From an uncultured Oscillospiraceae bacterium (lineage in GTDB: Bacteria > Bacillota > Clostridia > Oscillospirales > Oscillospiraceae), in the NCBI GenBank assembly GCA_934553255.1, contig CAKTEZ010000014.1, positions 1-39,381 on the forward strand: DNA of 39,381 bases, given 5' to 3'. Of the stretch, positions 13,154-21,299 are shown in pieces (within the stretch, counting starts at the first letter, position 1; every line of letters starts with the position of its first letter). Under the pieces are notes generated by a model. It was given only the letters and a program-made list of their open reading frames with translations, made no database searches and was not told the origin of the DNA. The position numbers were made by a program, and so were the translations under genes.

Positions 13154-15796
13154 ATGAAAGAACTACCGAAAGTGTACGAGCCGCAGCAGGTCGAGGGCCG
13201 CATCTATCAGATGTGGATGGACAACGACTGCTTCAAGGCGGCGCCCGATCCGGACAAGAAGCCGTTCTCCATTGTCATGCCGCCGCCGAATGTTACCGGT
13301 CAGCTGCACATGGGCCACGCAATGGACGCGACGCTGCAGGATATTCTCACCCGCTTCAAGCGCATGCAGGGCTACGAGGCGCTGTGGCTCCCCGGCACCG
13401 ACCACGCGGGTATTGCGACCCAGATCAAGGTCGAGGAGGAGCTGCGTACCAAGGAGGGGCTGACCCGTTACGATCTCGGCCGTGAGAAGTTCCTCCAGCG
13501 CGTGTGGGAATGGAAGGAAAAGTACGGCAATCGCATCGTCGAGCAGCAGAAGAAGATGGGTTCGAGCTGCGACTGGTCCCGCTCCCGCTTCACGATGGAC
13601 GAGGGCTGCTCCAAGGCGGTCCGCGAGACCTTCTGCGAGCTGTACGACAAGGGCCTTATCTACAAGGGCAGCCGCATCATCAATTGGTGTCCGCATTGCC
13701 TGACGGCGCTCTCCGACGCGGAGGTCGAGTATGTCGATAAGCCGGGACACCTCTGGTATATCCGCTATCCGCTCGCTGACGGCAGCGGCGACATCGTTGT
13801 CGCCACCACCCGTCCCGAGACGATGATGGGCGATACCGGCGTGGCGGTCAACCCTGAGGACGAGAAGTTCAAGCACCTCATCGGCAAGAAGTGCATTCTG
13901 CCGATCATGAACCGTGAAATTCCCATTGTCGGCGACGAGTACTGCGAGATCGGCTTCGGTACGGGCGCGGTCAAAATGACCCCCGCGCACGACCCCAACG
14001 ACTTTGAGGTCGGTCTGCGCCACAATCTGGAGGTCATCCGCGTCATCGCCGACAACGGTACCATCAACGAAAACGGCGGCAAGTACAACGGCATGGACCG
14101 TTATGAGTGCCGCAAGGCCATCGTCAAGGATCTCAAGGAGCAGGGCTACCTCGTCAAGACGGAGCCTTACTCCCACAATGTCGGCACCTGCTACCGCTGC
14201 CACAACGACGTCGAGCCGCTCATCTCCGCGCAGTGGTTCGTGAAGATGGAGCCGCTTGCCAAGGAGGCGATACGCGTCGTGCAGGACGGCACGATCAAGT
14301 TCGTACCCGAGCGCTTCACCAAGACTTATGTCAACTGGATGGAGAATGTCCACGACTGGTGCATCTCCCGTCAGCTCTGGTGGGGCCACCAGATCCCCGC
14401 GTGGTACTGCGACGACTGCGGCCACATCAATGTCAAGCGTGACGATCCGACAGCGTGCGAGAAGTGCGGCAGCACGCACCTCACGCGCGAGGAGGATGTG
14501 CTCGACACATGGTTCTCCTCCGCGCTTTGGCCGTTCTCCACACTCGGCTGGCCCGACACCGACGCGGCCGACCTCAAGTACTGGTATCCCACGAGCGTCC
14601 TTGTCACCGGCTATGACATCATCTTCTTCTGGGTCGCGCGCATGATCTTCTCCGGCATGGAGCAGATGAAGAAGGAGCCGTTCCGGACCGTCTTTATCCA
14701 CGGCCTTGTCCGCGACGATAAGGGCCGCAAGATGTCCAAGTCCCTCGGCAACGGCATTGATCCGTTGGAAATGGCAGAGAAGTACGGCGCGGATGCGCTG
14801 CGCTTCAACCTTATCACCGGCAACAGCCCCGGCAACGATATGCGTTTCTATGTCGAAAAGTGCGAGGCTATGCGTAACTTCGCCAACAAGATCTGGAACG
14901 CCAGCCGCTTCGTGATGATGAACCTCACCATCGATCATGTCGAGCTGCCCGAGACGCTCGAGCTGGAGGATAAATGGGTTCTGAGCAAACTCAATACACT
15001 TATCCGCGAGGTCACCGACAATATGGACGCCTATGAACTTGGCGTCGCCAGCGCCAAGGTCTACGACTTCATCTGGGACACCTACTGCGACTGGTTCATC
15101 GAGCTGTGCAAGGCGAGATTGACCGGCGAGGACGAGCGCTCGAAGGTCAACGCGCAGAATGTGCTGTGCTATGTACTCATCGAGACGCTCAAGCTGCTCC
15201 ACCCGTTCATGCCGTTCATCACGGAGGAGATCTATCAGGCTCTGCCGCACACGGCGGAGGATAAGAGCGAGTTCCTCATGCTGCAGAAGTGGCCGGAGTA
15301 CCGCGCCGACCTCTGCTTCCCGCAGGAGGAAGAGGCGATGGGACTCATCATCGACGCCATCACCGCGATCCGCGCGCGCCGCAATGAGATGAATGTTGTG
15401 CCGTCGAAAAAGGTCCATTACACCATCGCAACGGTACACGCCGATACCTTCGCGCGCGGCATTCCGTTCTTCAAACGCCTTGCCTCCGCGAGCGATGTGA
15501 CGCTTGCCGATGCGAATATCCCCACGCCTGAGGGCGCGGTCGAGGTCGTCACCCACGCCGCGCGCGTGCTGATGCCGCTCGCCGAACTGGTGGACTTCGA
15601 GAAGGAGCTGGCGCGCATTGCCAAGGAAAAGGCGAATGCAGAAAAGCAGCTCGCCGGCATCGAGAACAAGCTCAACAATCAGGGCTTTCTGGCCAAGGCG
15701 CCCGAGGCGGTCGTCAACGGTGCAAAGGAGGATGCCGCCAAGCTGCGCGCCCTCATCGAGAAGCTGGACGCCTCCGCCGCCGCAATGAAGAAGTGA
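13154..15796 (+). CDS. valS: Valine--tRNA ligase
   Basis: This class I synthetase charges tRNA-Val and edits mischarged threonine. It has 880 residues, normal for the family. The HIGH motif appears in PPPNVTGQLHMGHAMD (HMGH near residue 52) and KMSKSLGNGIDPLEM near 526. The editing domain shows ATTRPETMMGDTGVAVNP. The C-terminal coiled-coil arm (LVDFEKELARIAKEKANAEK) is the typical ValRS tail. AGGAGA precedes the ATG. It is under the upstream T-box, so its synthesis should rise when tRNA-Val is uncharged. A minus-strand open frame of 903 codons covers the whole gene but is a GC-rich shadow. The aldo/keto reductase gene starts 10 bases later. Confidence 0.98.
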   Translation: MKELPKVYEPQQVEGRIYQMWMDNDCFKAAPDPDKKPFSIVMPPPNVTGQLHMGHAMDATLQDILTRFKRMQGYEALWLPGTDHAGIATQIKVEEELRTKEGLTRYDLGREKFLQRVWEWKEKYGNRIVEQQKKMGSSCDWSRSRFTMDEGCSKAVRETFCELYDKGLIYKGSRIINWCPHCLTALSDAEVEYVDKPGHLWYIRYPLADGSGDIVVATTRPETMMGDTGVAVNPEDEKFKHLIGKKCILPIMNREIPIVGDEYCEIGFGTGAVKMTPAHDPNDFEVGLRHNLEVIRVIADNGTINENGGKYNGMDRYECRKAIVKDLKEQGYLVKTEPYSHNVGTCYRCHNDVEPLISAQWFVKMEPLAKEAIRVVQDGTIKFVPERFTKTYVNWMENVHDWCISRQLWWGHQIPAWYCDDCGHINVKRDDPTACEKCGSTHLTREEDVLDTWFSSALWPFSTLGWPDTDAADLKYWYPTSVLVTGYDIIFFWVARMIFSGMEQMKKEPFRTVFIHGLVRDDKGRKMSKSLGNGIDPLEMAEKYGADALRFNLITGNSPGNDMRFYVEKCEAMRNFANKIWNASRFVMMNLTIDHVELPETLELEDKWVLSKLNTLIREVTDNMDAYELGVASAKVYDFIWDTYCDWFIELCKARLTGEDERSKVNAQNVLCYVLIETLKLLHPFMPFITEEIYQALPHTAEDKSEFLMLQKWPEYRADLCFPQEEEAMGLIIDAITAIRARRNEMNVVPSKKVHYTIATVHADTFARGIPFFKRLASASDVTLADANIPTPEGAVEVVTHAARVLMPLAELVDFEKELARIAKEKANAEKQLAGIENKLNNQGFLAKAPEAVVNGAKEDAAKLRALIEKLDASAAAMKK

Positions 15797-15806
15797 GTAG
15801 AAGACT

Positions 15807-16829
15807 ATGCAGAAGATCGAATTCGGCTCCACCGGTCTTATGATCGAAAAGAACGGCTTTGGCTGCCTGCCCATCCAGCGCGTCAGCGAAGCGGAGGCGG
15901 TAAAGCTGCTTCATAAGGCATACGACGGTGGCATCAGCTTCTTTGACACCGCCCGCGCCTATTCCGACAGCGAGCAGAAGGTCGGCGCCGCCTTTTCCGG
16001 TATGCGGGACCGCATTGTACTGGCGACCAAGACCGGCGCGCAGACCGCCGAGGGCTTTTGGCGTGACCTTGAGACCAGCCTGCGTACCCTAAAGACCGAC
16101 TGCATCGACATTTACCAGTTCCACAATCCGGCCTTCTGCCCGAAGCCGGGCGGGGAGGACGGATTGTACGACGCGGCGCTCGAGGCGAAGAAGCAGGGGA
16201 AGATCCGCCACATTTCCATCACGAACCACCGTCTTGCTGTGGCGCGTGAGGCGATCGACTCCGGCCTGTACGCCTCGCTGCAATTCCCGTTCAGCTACCT
16301 CTCCGGCGCGCCGGAGCAGGAACTGGTGGAAAAATGCCGCAGGAGCGGCATGGGCTTTATCGCCATGAAGGGCATGGCAGGCGGACTGATCCGCGACGGC
16401 CTGACGGCTGCGGCGTGGATGGCGGAGCAGGAAGGCGTGATCCCCATCTGGGGCGTGCAGCGCGAGAGCGAGTTGGAGCAGTTCCTGCAATGTATCCGCG
16501 AGGGCGTGGAGCTGACAGAGGAGCGCCGCGCGACGATCGAACGCGACCGCAGGGAGCTTTCCGGCGAGTTCTGCCGCGGCTGCGGCTATTGTATGCCGTG
16601 TCCGGCAGGCATAGAGATCAACCAGTGCGCGCGTATGTCGCTGATGCTCCGCCGCGCGCCGGCAAAGGCGTGGCTCACCGAGGAGTGGCAGGTGAAGATG
16701 CACCGCATCGAGCAGTGCAAGCGCTGCGGACGGTGTATGGCAAAATGTCCCTACGGCCTCAACACGCCGGAGCTGCTGCAGGAAAACTATAAAGATTATT
16801 GGGAGGTTCTGGCGCAGAGCGGGAAATAG
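15807..16829 (+). CDS. Aldo/keto reductase with C-terminal ferredoxin-type domain
   Basis: This cytoplasmic NAD(P)H-dependent oxidoreductase has 340 residues. The AKR catalytic tetrad is visible: D47 and Y52 in FFDTARAYSDSE, K75 in LATKTGA, and H106 in YQFHNP. After about residue 254 comes a ferredoxin-like tail with two cysteine clusters, FCRGCGYCMPCPAGIEI and CKRCGRCMAKCPYGL. These should bind two 4Fe-4S clusters and link the reductase to an electron carrier. This fusion is common in anaerobic Clostridia; substrate is unknown. It is the last gene of the T-box operon, 10 bases after valS, and is followed by a terminator. Confidence 0.93.
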   Translation: MQKIEFGSTGLMIEKNGFGCLPIQRVSEAEAVKLLHKAYDGGISFFDTARAYSDSEQKVGAAFSGMRDRIVLATKTGAQTAEGFWRDLETSLRTLKTDCIDIYQFHNPAFCPKPGGEDGLYDAALEAKKQGKIRHISITNHRLAVAREAIDSGLYASLQFPFSYLSGAPEQELVEKCRRSGMGFIAMKGMAGGLIRDGLTAAAWMAEQEGVIPIWGVQRESELEQFLQCIREGVELTEERRATIERDRRELSGEFCRGCGYCMPCPAGIEINQCARMSLMLRRAPAKAWLTEEWQVKMHRIEQCKRCGRCMAKCPYGLNTPELLQENYKDYWEVLAQSGK

Positions 16830-16880
16830 ACCGCTTCACGGCGCGGAACAGTCCCTTGGCCGGAATGAAGGGAATACGGA

Positions 16881-16909
16881 GAAAGAGCAGGGCATCACCC
16901 TGCTCTTTC
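16881..16909. terminator. Bidirectional intrinsic terminator
   Basis: A 12-base-pair perfect stem (16881-16892 with 16898-16909) with a 5-base loop. TT then TTTTT follows a short distance downstream. The minus-strand neighbour ends exactly at 16910, so the hairpin serves both convergent transcripts. Confidence 0.85.
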
Positions 16910-17380
16910 TTAATGCCTTTTTGATTTTGCGCTGAGCGAGTGGACACGCACGGCAAGCACAGCGACTCCGCGTGCCTGCTCCTCGGTGAAGGTGTCCTCT
17001 CGTCCTGCCATGTGGCGCATGAGGGCGGAAAGGGCCGCGAGTTTTTCCTCACCCTCGATAAGCTCCGCTGTGCCGCTGCCGATGACTGAGGCATAGTAGT
17101 AGCCGAAGCCGCAGGCATGGTCGGCCGTTTGCAGCTCGCCGCGGCAGTCCATTTCAAAAGCAACACGACCGTCGCGGCGCAGCAAGTCGAGCTTGCGCCC
17201 CTGCGGTGCGCTGTGACAATAGAAGGTAAAAGCGCCGTTTTCCAGGCAATAGCCAAAGTTGAGAGGAACAATGTAGGGCAGGCCGCTCTCGTCCAGCATG
17301 GCAAGGCGAATAACCTTACAGCTATTGATAATGGAAAGAATTTCTTGCAGTTCGGTGATTTCGCGATCCTTTCTTCGCAT
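16910..17380 (-). CDS. Pyridoxamine 5'-phosphate oxidase-fold flavoprotein (NimA-like)
   Basis: This 156-residue, split-barrel FMN-binding protein resembles the 5-nitroimidazole-resistance (Nim) and PNPOx-like group. Visible motifs are VIRLAMLDESGLPYIVPLNF, the FMN-contacting FTFYCHSAPQGRKLDLLRRD, and VAFEMDC. A later GFGYYYASVIGSGTAELIE block resembles Nim-type proteins. Many such proteins are general flavin reductases, and this gene alone does not prove nitroimidazole resistance. The ATG at 17380 is chosen because AGGAGG lies 8 bases upstream; an in-frame ATG at 17422 lacks support. It is a single-gene unit with its own promoter, and its terminator is shared with the valS operon. Confidence 0.88.
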   Translation of the reverse strand: MRRKDREITELQEILSIINSCKVIRLAMLDESGLPYIVPLNFGYCLENGAFTFYCHSAPQGRKLDLLRRDGRVAFEMDCRGELQTADHACGFGYYYASVIGSGTAELIEGEEKLAALSALMRHMAGREDTFTEEQARGVAVLAVRVHSLSAKSKRH

Positions 17381-17475
17381 AGAAAAAGCCTCCTGTAAAA
17401 TGTTAAGTCCGGAGACGGACAAGGAGCATGCGCGTTCCGGCGGGGACGAAGCATGGTCCGTGCCGGTATGGCTTC

Positions 17476-17505
17476 ATCATACCGCAGAAAATCGGCGGAA
17501 TGCAA
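17476..17505 (-). promoter_or_regulatory. Promoter of the NimA-like gene
   Basis: On the minus strand TTGCAT (17505-17500), an 18-base spacer, then TATGAT (17481-17476). The leader of about 90 bases contains a short GTCCG-GAGA-CGGAC hairpin (17407-17420). Confidence 0.5.
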
Positions 17506-17553
17506 GCAAAAAAATGACAACCGGTAAAAAAAGAAATGGAATGGATACGGTTT

Positions 17554-17587
17554 TTCGACAAAAAGTACGCAGAGGACAGGCTATACT
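17554..17587 (+). promoter_or_regulatory. Candidate Spo0A-dependent promoter of spoIIA operon
   Basis: TTCGACA (17554-17560) is the exact complement of the Spo0A box TGTCGAA. TATACT (17582-17587) lies 21 bases downstream. No -35 at 17 bases is convincing. The layout matches Spo0A-activated sigma-A promoters with a stretched spacer. In B. subtilis spoIIA uses sigma-H; a good sigma-H signature is not visible here. Confidence 0.6.
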
Positions 17588-17627
17588 GAAGCCTGCAAAA
17601 ACTCCACGAAAAACAGGAGGGCAGAGC

Positions 17628-17933
17628 ATGGAGGTCCTTACCAGAACGAACGGACGGGAAATGACTTTGGCGATCAAGGGAGAGCTGGACCATCACGGAG
17701 CGCACGACGCAATGCGGCAGATCGAGTATTCGCTCGACGCCGCGCTGCCGTCGGCGCTGACGCTGGACTTTTCCGGCGTGTCCTTCATGGATTCGTCCGG
17801 CATTGCCGTTGTCCTGCGCGCCCATCGGCGCATGACATCGCTCGGCGGCAGCCTTGTGGTCACGGGCGTCGGAGCGCAGGCAAAAAAAGTGTTCGATGCC
17901 GCGGGTGTTCCGCGGTTGGTCACGGTCAAATAA
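17628..17933 (+). CDS. spoIIAA: Anti-sigma-F factor antagonist SpoIIAA
   Basis: This 101-residue STAS-domain protein, when unphosphorylated, binds SpoIIAB and frees sigma-F in the forespore. The phosphorylation loop FMDSSGIAVVLRAHRR (near residues 53-68) carries the conserved serine modified by SpoIIAB and dephosphorylated by SpoIIE. The start LAIKGELDHHGAH is typical. The ATG at 17628 follows AGGAGGGCAGAGC. Much longer upstream in-frame extensions run through the promoter and are rejected. It is separated from spoIIAB by 11 bases, forming the classic spoIIA operon. Confidence 0.95.
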   Translation: MEVLTRTNGREMTLAIKGELDHHGAHDAMRQIEYSLDAALPSALTLDFSGVSFMDSSGIAVVLRAHRRMTSLGGSLVVTGVGAQAKKVFDAAGVPRLVTVK

Positions 17934-17944
17934 GGAGGGTGACG

Positions 17945-18385
17945 ATGAAGAGCAGCAACTACATAAGATTGGAATTTCCGAGCAGGAGCATCAACGAGGG
18001 CTTTGCCCGCAGCGCGGTCGCGGCTTTTGCCGCGCAGCTCGACCCAACGCTTGACGAACTGGGCGACATCAAGACCGCGGTGAGCGAGGCGGTGACGAAC
18101 GCCATTGTCCACGCCTATCCGGACAGCATCGGACGGATCGCCCTACGCGCGCGCATCCTGGAGGACAGCGTGCTGGAGGTCACGGTACACGACTGGGGAC
18201 GCGGTATTGCCGACATCGAGCAGGCGCGTGCGCCGCTGTTCACCACGGGCGGCGAGGAGCGCAGCGGCATGGGCTTCACCATCATGGAAAGCTTCATGGA
18301 TACGCTTAAGGTACGCTCCCGCATTGGCAAGGGAACGGTCGTGACCATGCGCCGCCGCATCGCTCAGCGCGTAGGCCGCGCATGA
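17945..18385 (+). CDS. spoIIAB: Anti-sigma F factor and serine kinase SpoIIAB
   Basis: This 146-residue GHKL-type kinase binds and inhibits sigma-F and phosphorylates SpoIIAA. The N box EAVTNAIVHAYP, the G1 box VHDWGRGIADIE, and the G2 region ERSGMGFTIMESFMD match the family exactly. The ATG at 17945 has AAGGAGGG 5 bases upstream; a GTG two codons earlier is too close to it. The stop overlaps the sigF start (ATGA), coupling the inhibitor to its target. Confidence 0.97.
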   Translation: MKSSNYIRLEFPSRSINEGFARSAVAAFAAQLDPTLDELGDIKTAVSEAVTNAIVHAYPDSIGRIALRARILEDSVLEVTVHDWGRGIADIEQARAPLFTTGGEERSGMGFTIMESFMDTLKVRSRIGKGTVVTMRRRIAQRVGRA

Positions 18386-19098
18386 GTGCGTCGGAGACCT
18401 TTGCGCTGTTGGAGGCGGCACAGCAGGGAGATGAAGAGGCGGGCGAGCGTGTTCTGCGGGAAAACAACGGTCTGATCTGGAGCGTCGTGCGCCGCTACAA
18501 TGGCCGCGGTGTGGAGATGGACGATCTCTATCAGCTTGGCTGCATCGGATTTCTCAAAGCTGTAAAGGGATTTGACCTTGCATACGGAACGCAGTTTTCC
18601 ACCTATGCTGTGCCGAAGATCGCAGGAGAAATACGGCGCTTTCTCCGAGACGACGGCGCGGTGAAGGTCGGGCGAACGCTGCGCGAGCGCGCGCAGAGCA
18701 TTTACAGCGCGCGCGAAAAACTGCGCGGCCAGTTAGGGCGCGAGCCGATCCTCTCGGAGCTTGCTGAGGCGACGGGCCTGCGCGTGGAGGAGATCGCCGA
18801 TGCAGACCTTGCCTGCACCGCTCCGGAATCGCTGCAGCAGGAGACCGGCGACGGTCTGACGCTGGAGACGGTGCTTGGGACGGAATATCCCGAAGAGGGA
18901 ATGATCGAGCGCATCGCACTGCGCGCAGCGATCGACACGCTGCCGGAAAAGGAACGCATGGTGATCCTGCTGCGCTTTTTCAAGGGGTTGACGCAGGAGC
19001 AGACGGCGCGTGTTCTGCGGGTATCGCAGGTGCAGGTGTCGCGCTTGGAGCGCAAGGCGCTCCAGCGTCTGCGCTCGGCAATGAAGACGGCGGAGTGA
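18382..19098 (+). CDS. sigF: Sporulation sigma factor sigma-F
   Basis: This first forespore-specific sigma factor has 238 residues. Region 2 shows NGLIWSVVRRYNGRG, DLYQLGCIGFLKAVKGFD, and FSTYAVPKIAGEIRRFLRDD. Region 4 ends with LPEKERMVILLRFFKGLTQE and the helix-turn-helix VLRVSQVQVSRLERKAL. The ATG overlaps the spoIIAB stop. The last 119 bases overlap, on the opposite strand, the 3' end of the TIGR03915-like gene. No terminator is apparent between the two convergent genes. Confidence 0.97.
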   Translation: MSASETFALLEAAQQGDEEAGERVLRENNGLIWSVVRRYNGRGVEMDDLYQLGCIGFLKAVKGFDLAYGTQFSTYAVPKIAGEIRRFLRDDGAVKVGRTLRERAQSIYSAREKLRGQLGREPILSELAEATGLRVEEIADADLACTAPESLQQETGDGLTLETVLGTEYPEEGMIERIALRAAIDTLPEKERMVILLRFFKGLTQEQTARVLRVSQVQVSRLERKALQRLRSAMKTAE

Positions 19099-19846
19099 GC
19101 TCGTCTTCCTGAAATTCCGTCATCATCGACCAATAGCGCTTAGGCATATGCGTCATGCGAAGGCGGGGATTTTCCCGTTCGCGGATGGCGATGGTGTCGT
19201 AAAAGCGGCGCCAGAGGCGACGGTAGGAGGCCTCGACTTTGTCGGGCGGCGCCATGGTGAAGTGGTCGAGCGGCACAATCTCTGAGCGCTCATTGGAATA
19301 AAGCAGAGCCTCGCGGTGCGTGCGGTCGTACAGGAAAAACGCCTCGTTGCAGCAGCGTTGACAGAAGTGACCGCGCAGCAGCGGCAGAACGCGGTTTTTC
19401 GGTTCGATCTCGGCGGCAAGGACGCCGCCGATGTCGGAAAAACGGACAAAGCCGCGATAAAGCTCCACCTCGCCGTACATCTGCCGCACCGCGCGCAGCA
19501 GCGGCAGATAAGCGTCATCGGAAAGCTGCCGCAGCAGCGGCTCTCCGACGCGGTAAAGCTTTGCGGCAAAGCGATAGATGGCAAGCTCCTTGTCCGGCAG
19601 GCAGGTCAGAAAGGCTCGGCGCAGGAAGGGACCGACCTCCTGCGAATAACGCAAAAAACCGCGGTAGACGCGCTGCGCGTGCGCGTCGTCCGTTGAAATG
19701 GCATGGACATCATACAGGCACGGCTCCAGCTCTCCGCTGCGGATGATCGCGGCGGGGAGTTCTTTTTGTGTGTAGCTTTCATAGATGCAGCACATCAGCC
19801 CATCGAAGCTGCCGTCATATTCATAAATGACCTCACGCCATGCCAT
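18980..19846 (-). CDS. TIGR03915-type putative DNA metabolism protein (DUF4130)
   Basis: This 288-residue protein starts REVIYEYDGSFDGLMCCIYESY, the hallmark of TIGR03915. It continues with LPLLRAVRQMYGEVELYRGFVRFSD and LLRGHFCQRCCNEAFFLYDR, then DHFTMAPPDKVEASYRRLWRRFYDT. The family partners a TIGR03916-type radical SAM protein, and both are proposed to act in DNA modification or repair; the chemistry is unknown. Family members normally end soon after the MPKRYW-x-x-x-TEF motif, about residue 245. Here the frame reads on for some 40 residues of Pro/Ala/Ser-rich sequence that is antisense to sigF. The ATG at 19846 has AAAGGAG 7 bases upstream. It is the last gene of a predicted damage-induced operon. 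Confidence 0.88.
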   Translation of the reverse strand: MAWREVIYEYDGSFDGLMCCIYESYTQKELPAAIIRSGELEPCLYDVHAISTDDAHAQRVYRGFLRYSQEVGPFLRRAFLTCLPDKELAIYRFAAKLYRVGEPLLRQLSDDAYLPLLRAVRQMYGEVELYRGFVRFSDIGGVLAAEIEPKNRVLPLLRGHFCQRCCNEAFFLYDRTHREALLYSNERSEIVPLDHFTMAPPDKVEASYRRLWRRFYDTIAIRERENPRLRMTHMPKRYWSMMTEFQEDELTPPSSLPSADAGAPCAPSATPAPAIPAEHAPSAPASTP

Positions 19847-19881
19847 ACGCGGCTCCTTTGTCAGCAGCGGAAAATGTGCGG

Positions 19882-21147
19882 TCAGCCCGCCTCAAAAAGC
19901 GAGAGCTGGTCGAGCGGACCGGCGGGAAGCAAGGTGCGCTCGACCGCTGTCAGATTGCGGCGGACGCCCTCGAGCGACAGGCGCAGCGGCGCTGCGCTGC
20001 GTCCGGAACAGGTGAGAAAATATTGCGCCCGCTTCATCACGACGCCGAGTTTTTTGAGATCCTCCGCACGCAGCACCCCGGCGCGGCGCGCGACCAAAAT
20101 GCGCTTCGCGCTGACCACGCCGATGCCGGGGACGCGCAGCAGCGCCTCGTAGTCGGCGCGGTTGACCTCGACCGGAAAGAAATCAGGATGCCGCAGCGCC
20201 CAACAGCACTTGGGGTCAAGCAGCGGATCGAAATCCGGCTGACACTCGTCAAGCAGTTCGTCGGCACGGAAGCCGTAGAACCGCAGCAGCCAATCGGCCT
20301 GATAGAGCCGATGCTCGCGCAGCAGCGGCGGCTTGGTGTCCAGAGACGGCAGGAGCGTATTTTCCACCACCGGCACATAGGCGGAGTAGAAAACACGCTT
20401 GAGATGGTAGGTATCGTAGAGCGACTGCGTGAGCGTGAGGATATGGCGGTCGCTTTCGCGGGTCGCGCCGACGATCATCTGCGTGGCTTGTCCAGCCGGA
20501 GCAAAGCGCGGCGCATGGCGGTATTTGACCAGCTCGCGCCGGTTTTCCAGCCCGCGCTCGGAGATAAAACGCATGGGGCGCAACACCGCGTCCTTCGTTT
20601 TATTCGGCGCGAGCGCGCGGAGCGATGCCTCGCTCGGCAGCTCAATGTTAACGCTCAGGCGGTCGGCAAGCATACCGAGCCGCTCGACCAGCTCCGGCGA
20701 GGTGCCGGGAATGGCCTTGGCGTGGATATAGCCGTTGAAGCGGTACTGCTCGCGCAGAATGGTCAGCGCACGAATCATCAGCTCCGTGGTGTAGTCCGGC
20801 GAGCGCAGCACGCCGGAGGAGAGAAACAGCCCCTCGATATAGTTGCGCCGATAGAATTGGATCGTTAGGTCGGCCAGTTCTTCCGGCGTGAACATGGCGC
20901 GGCGGGTCTCGTTTGAGCGGCGGTTGACGCAGTATTTGCAGTCGTAGACGCAGTGGTTCGTCATCAGGACCTTTAAAAGCGTGATGCACCGTCCGTCGGC
21001 GGAGAAGCTGTGACAGCAGCCCATCGTGCCGGAGGAGGTGCAGCCGATCTTGCCCGCTTCAAAACCGCGCTTTGCACCGCTTGAGGTGCAGGCTGCGTCG
21101 TACTTTGCGGCGTCTGCCAGTATGGTGAGCTTATCCAGAAGCTCCAT
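19882..21147 (-). CDS. Putative DNA modification/repair radical SAM protein (TIGR03916-type)
   Basis: This 421-residue radical SAM enzyme has its 4Fe-4S motif C66-x3-C70-x2-C73 in NHCVYDCKYCVNRRSN. Cysteine-rich sequence precedes it (C20, C36, C44-C45, C54), suggesting an additional metal site or redox role. A helix-hairpin-helix DNA-binding motif lies near residues 335-352 (LRVPGIGVVSAKRILVARRAG is split around it). The start KLTILADAAKYDAACTSSG is characteristic. Homologues pair with TIGR03915. The reaction is unknown; the architecture recalls spore photoproduct lyase in using radical chemistry on DNA, but that is analogy only. The ATG at 21147 lacks a good ribosome site and follows the microprotein stop by 6 bases, so coupled translation is likely. 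Confidence 0.93.
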   Translation of the reverse strand: MELLDKLTILADAAKYDAACTSSGAKRGFEAGKIGCTSSGTMGCCHSFSADGRCITLLKVLMTNHCVYDCKYCVNRRSNETRRAMFTPEELADLTIQFYRRNYIEGLFLSSGVLRSPDYTTELMIRALTILREQYRFNGYIHAKAIPGTSPELVERLGMLADRLSVNIELPSEASLRALAPNKTKDAVLRPMRFISERGLENRRELVKYRHAPRFAPAGQATQMIVGATRESDRHILTLTQSLYDTYHLKRVFYSAYVPVVENTLLPSLDTKPPLLREHRLYQADWLLRFYGFRADELLDECQPDFDPLLDPKCCWALRHPDFFPVEVNRADYEALLRVPGIGVVSAKRILVARRAGVLRAEDLKKLGVVMKRAQYFLTCSGRSAAPLRLSLEGVRRNLTAVERTLLPAGPLDQLSLFEAG

Positions 21148-21153
21148 GGCCGT

Positions 21154-21276
21154 TCAATGTGCGCGGACGCGGCGCGAGCGGGTGCGCGGCTGGTCGAGAT
21201 AGGTGATGAGCTTCATCAGGTTCGCGGTGACCGCGGCGGTGCCGAGCAGCACGAAGATCATAGTGGAAGTCGCCAT
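21154..21276 (-). CDS. 40-residue membrane microprotein heading a damage-regulated operon
   Basis: A small gene with a strong AGGAGGG site 7-8 bases before its ATG (21276). It encodes a hydrophobic helix of about 15 residues (MIFVLLGTAAVTANLMKLI), then a polar and strongly basic tail (RTRSRRVRAH). The predicted topology is a single pass with a basic C-terminus. It is first after a consensus promoter that overlaps LexA-like boxes, and the radical SAM gene starts 6 bases after its stop. Known SOS-induced single-pass microproteins include TisB and Caulobacter SidA; similarity here is in size and regulation only. It is too short for most gene finders. Confidence 0.72.
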   Translation of the reverse strand: MATSTMIFVLLGTAAVTANLMKLITYLDQPRTRSRRVRAH

Positions 21277-21299
21277 GGAAAAGCCCTCCTGTTGCATTA

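Noticed and set aside
13163..15874. 903-codon open frame on the minus strand opposite valS
   Set aside because: It is an exact antisense shadow of a clearly recognised ValRS. Long antisense frames are common in GC-rich coding DNA, and its composition (His/Arg/Asp/Val-rich) matches no family.
17298..17627. Long in-frame upstream extension of spoIIAA
   Set aside because: It would run through the promoter and Spo0A box. The ATG at 17628 has AGGAGG and fits the family length.
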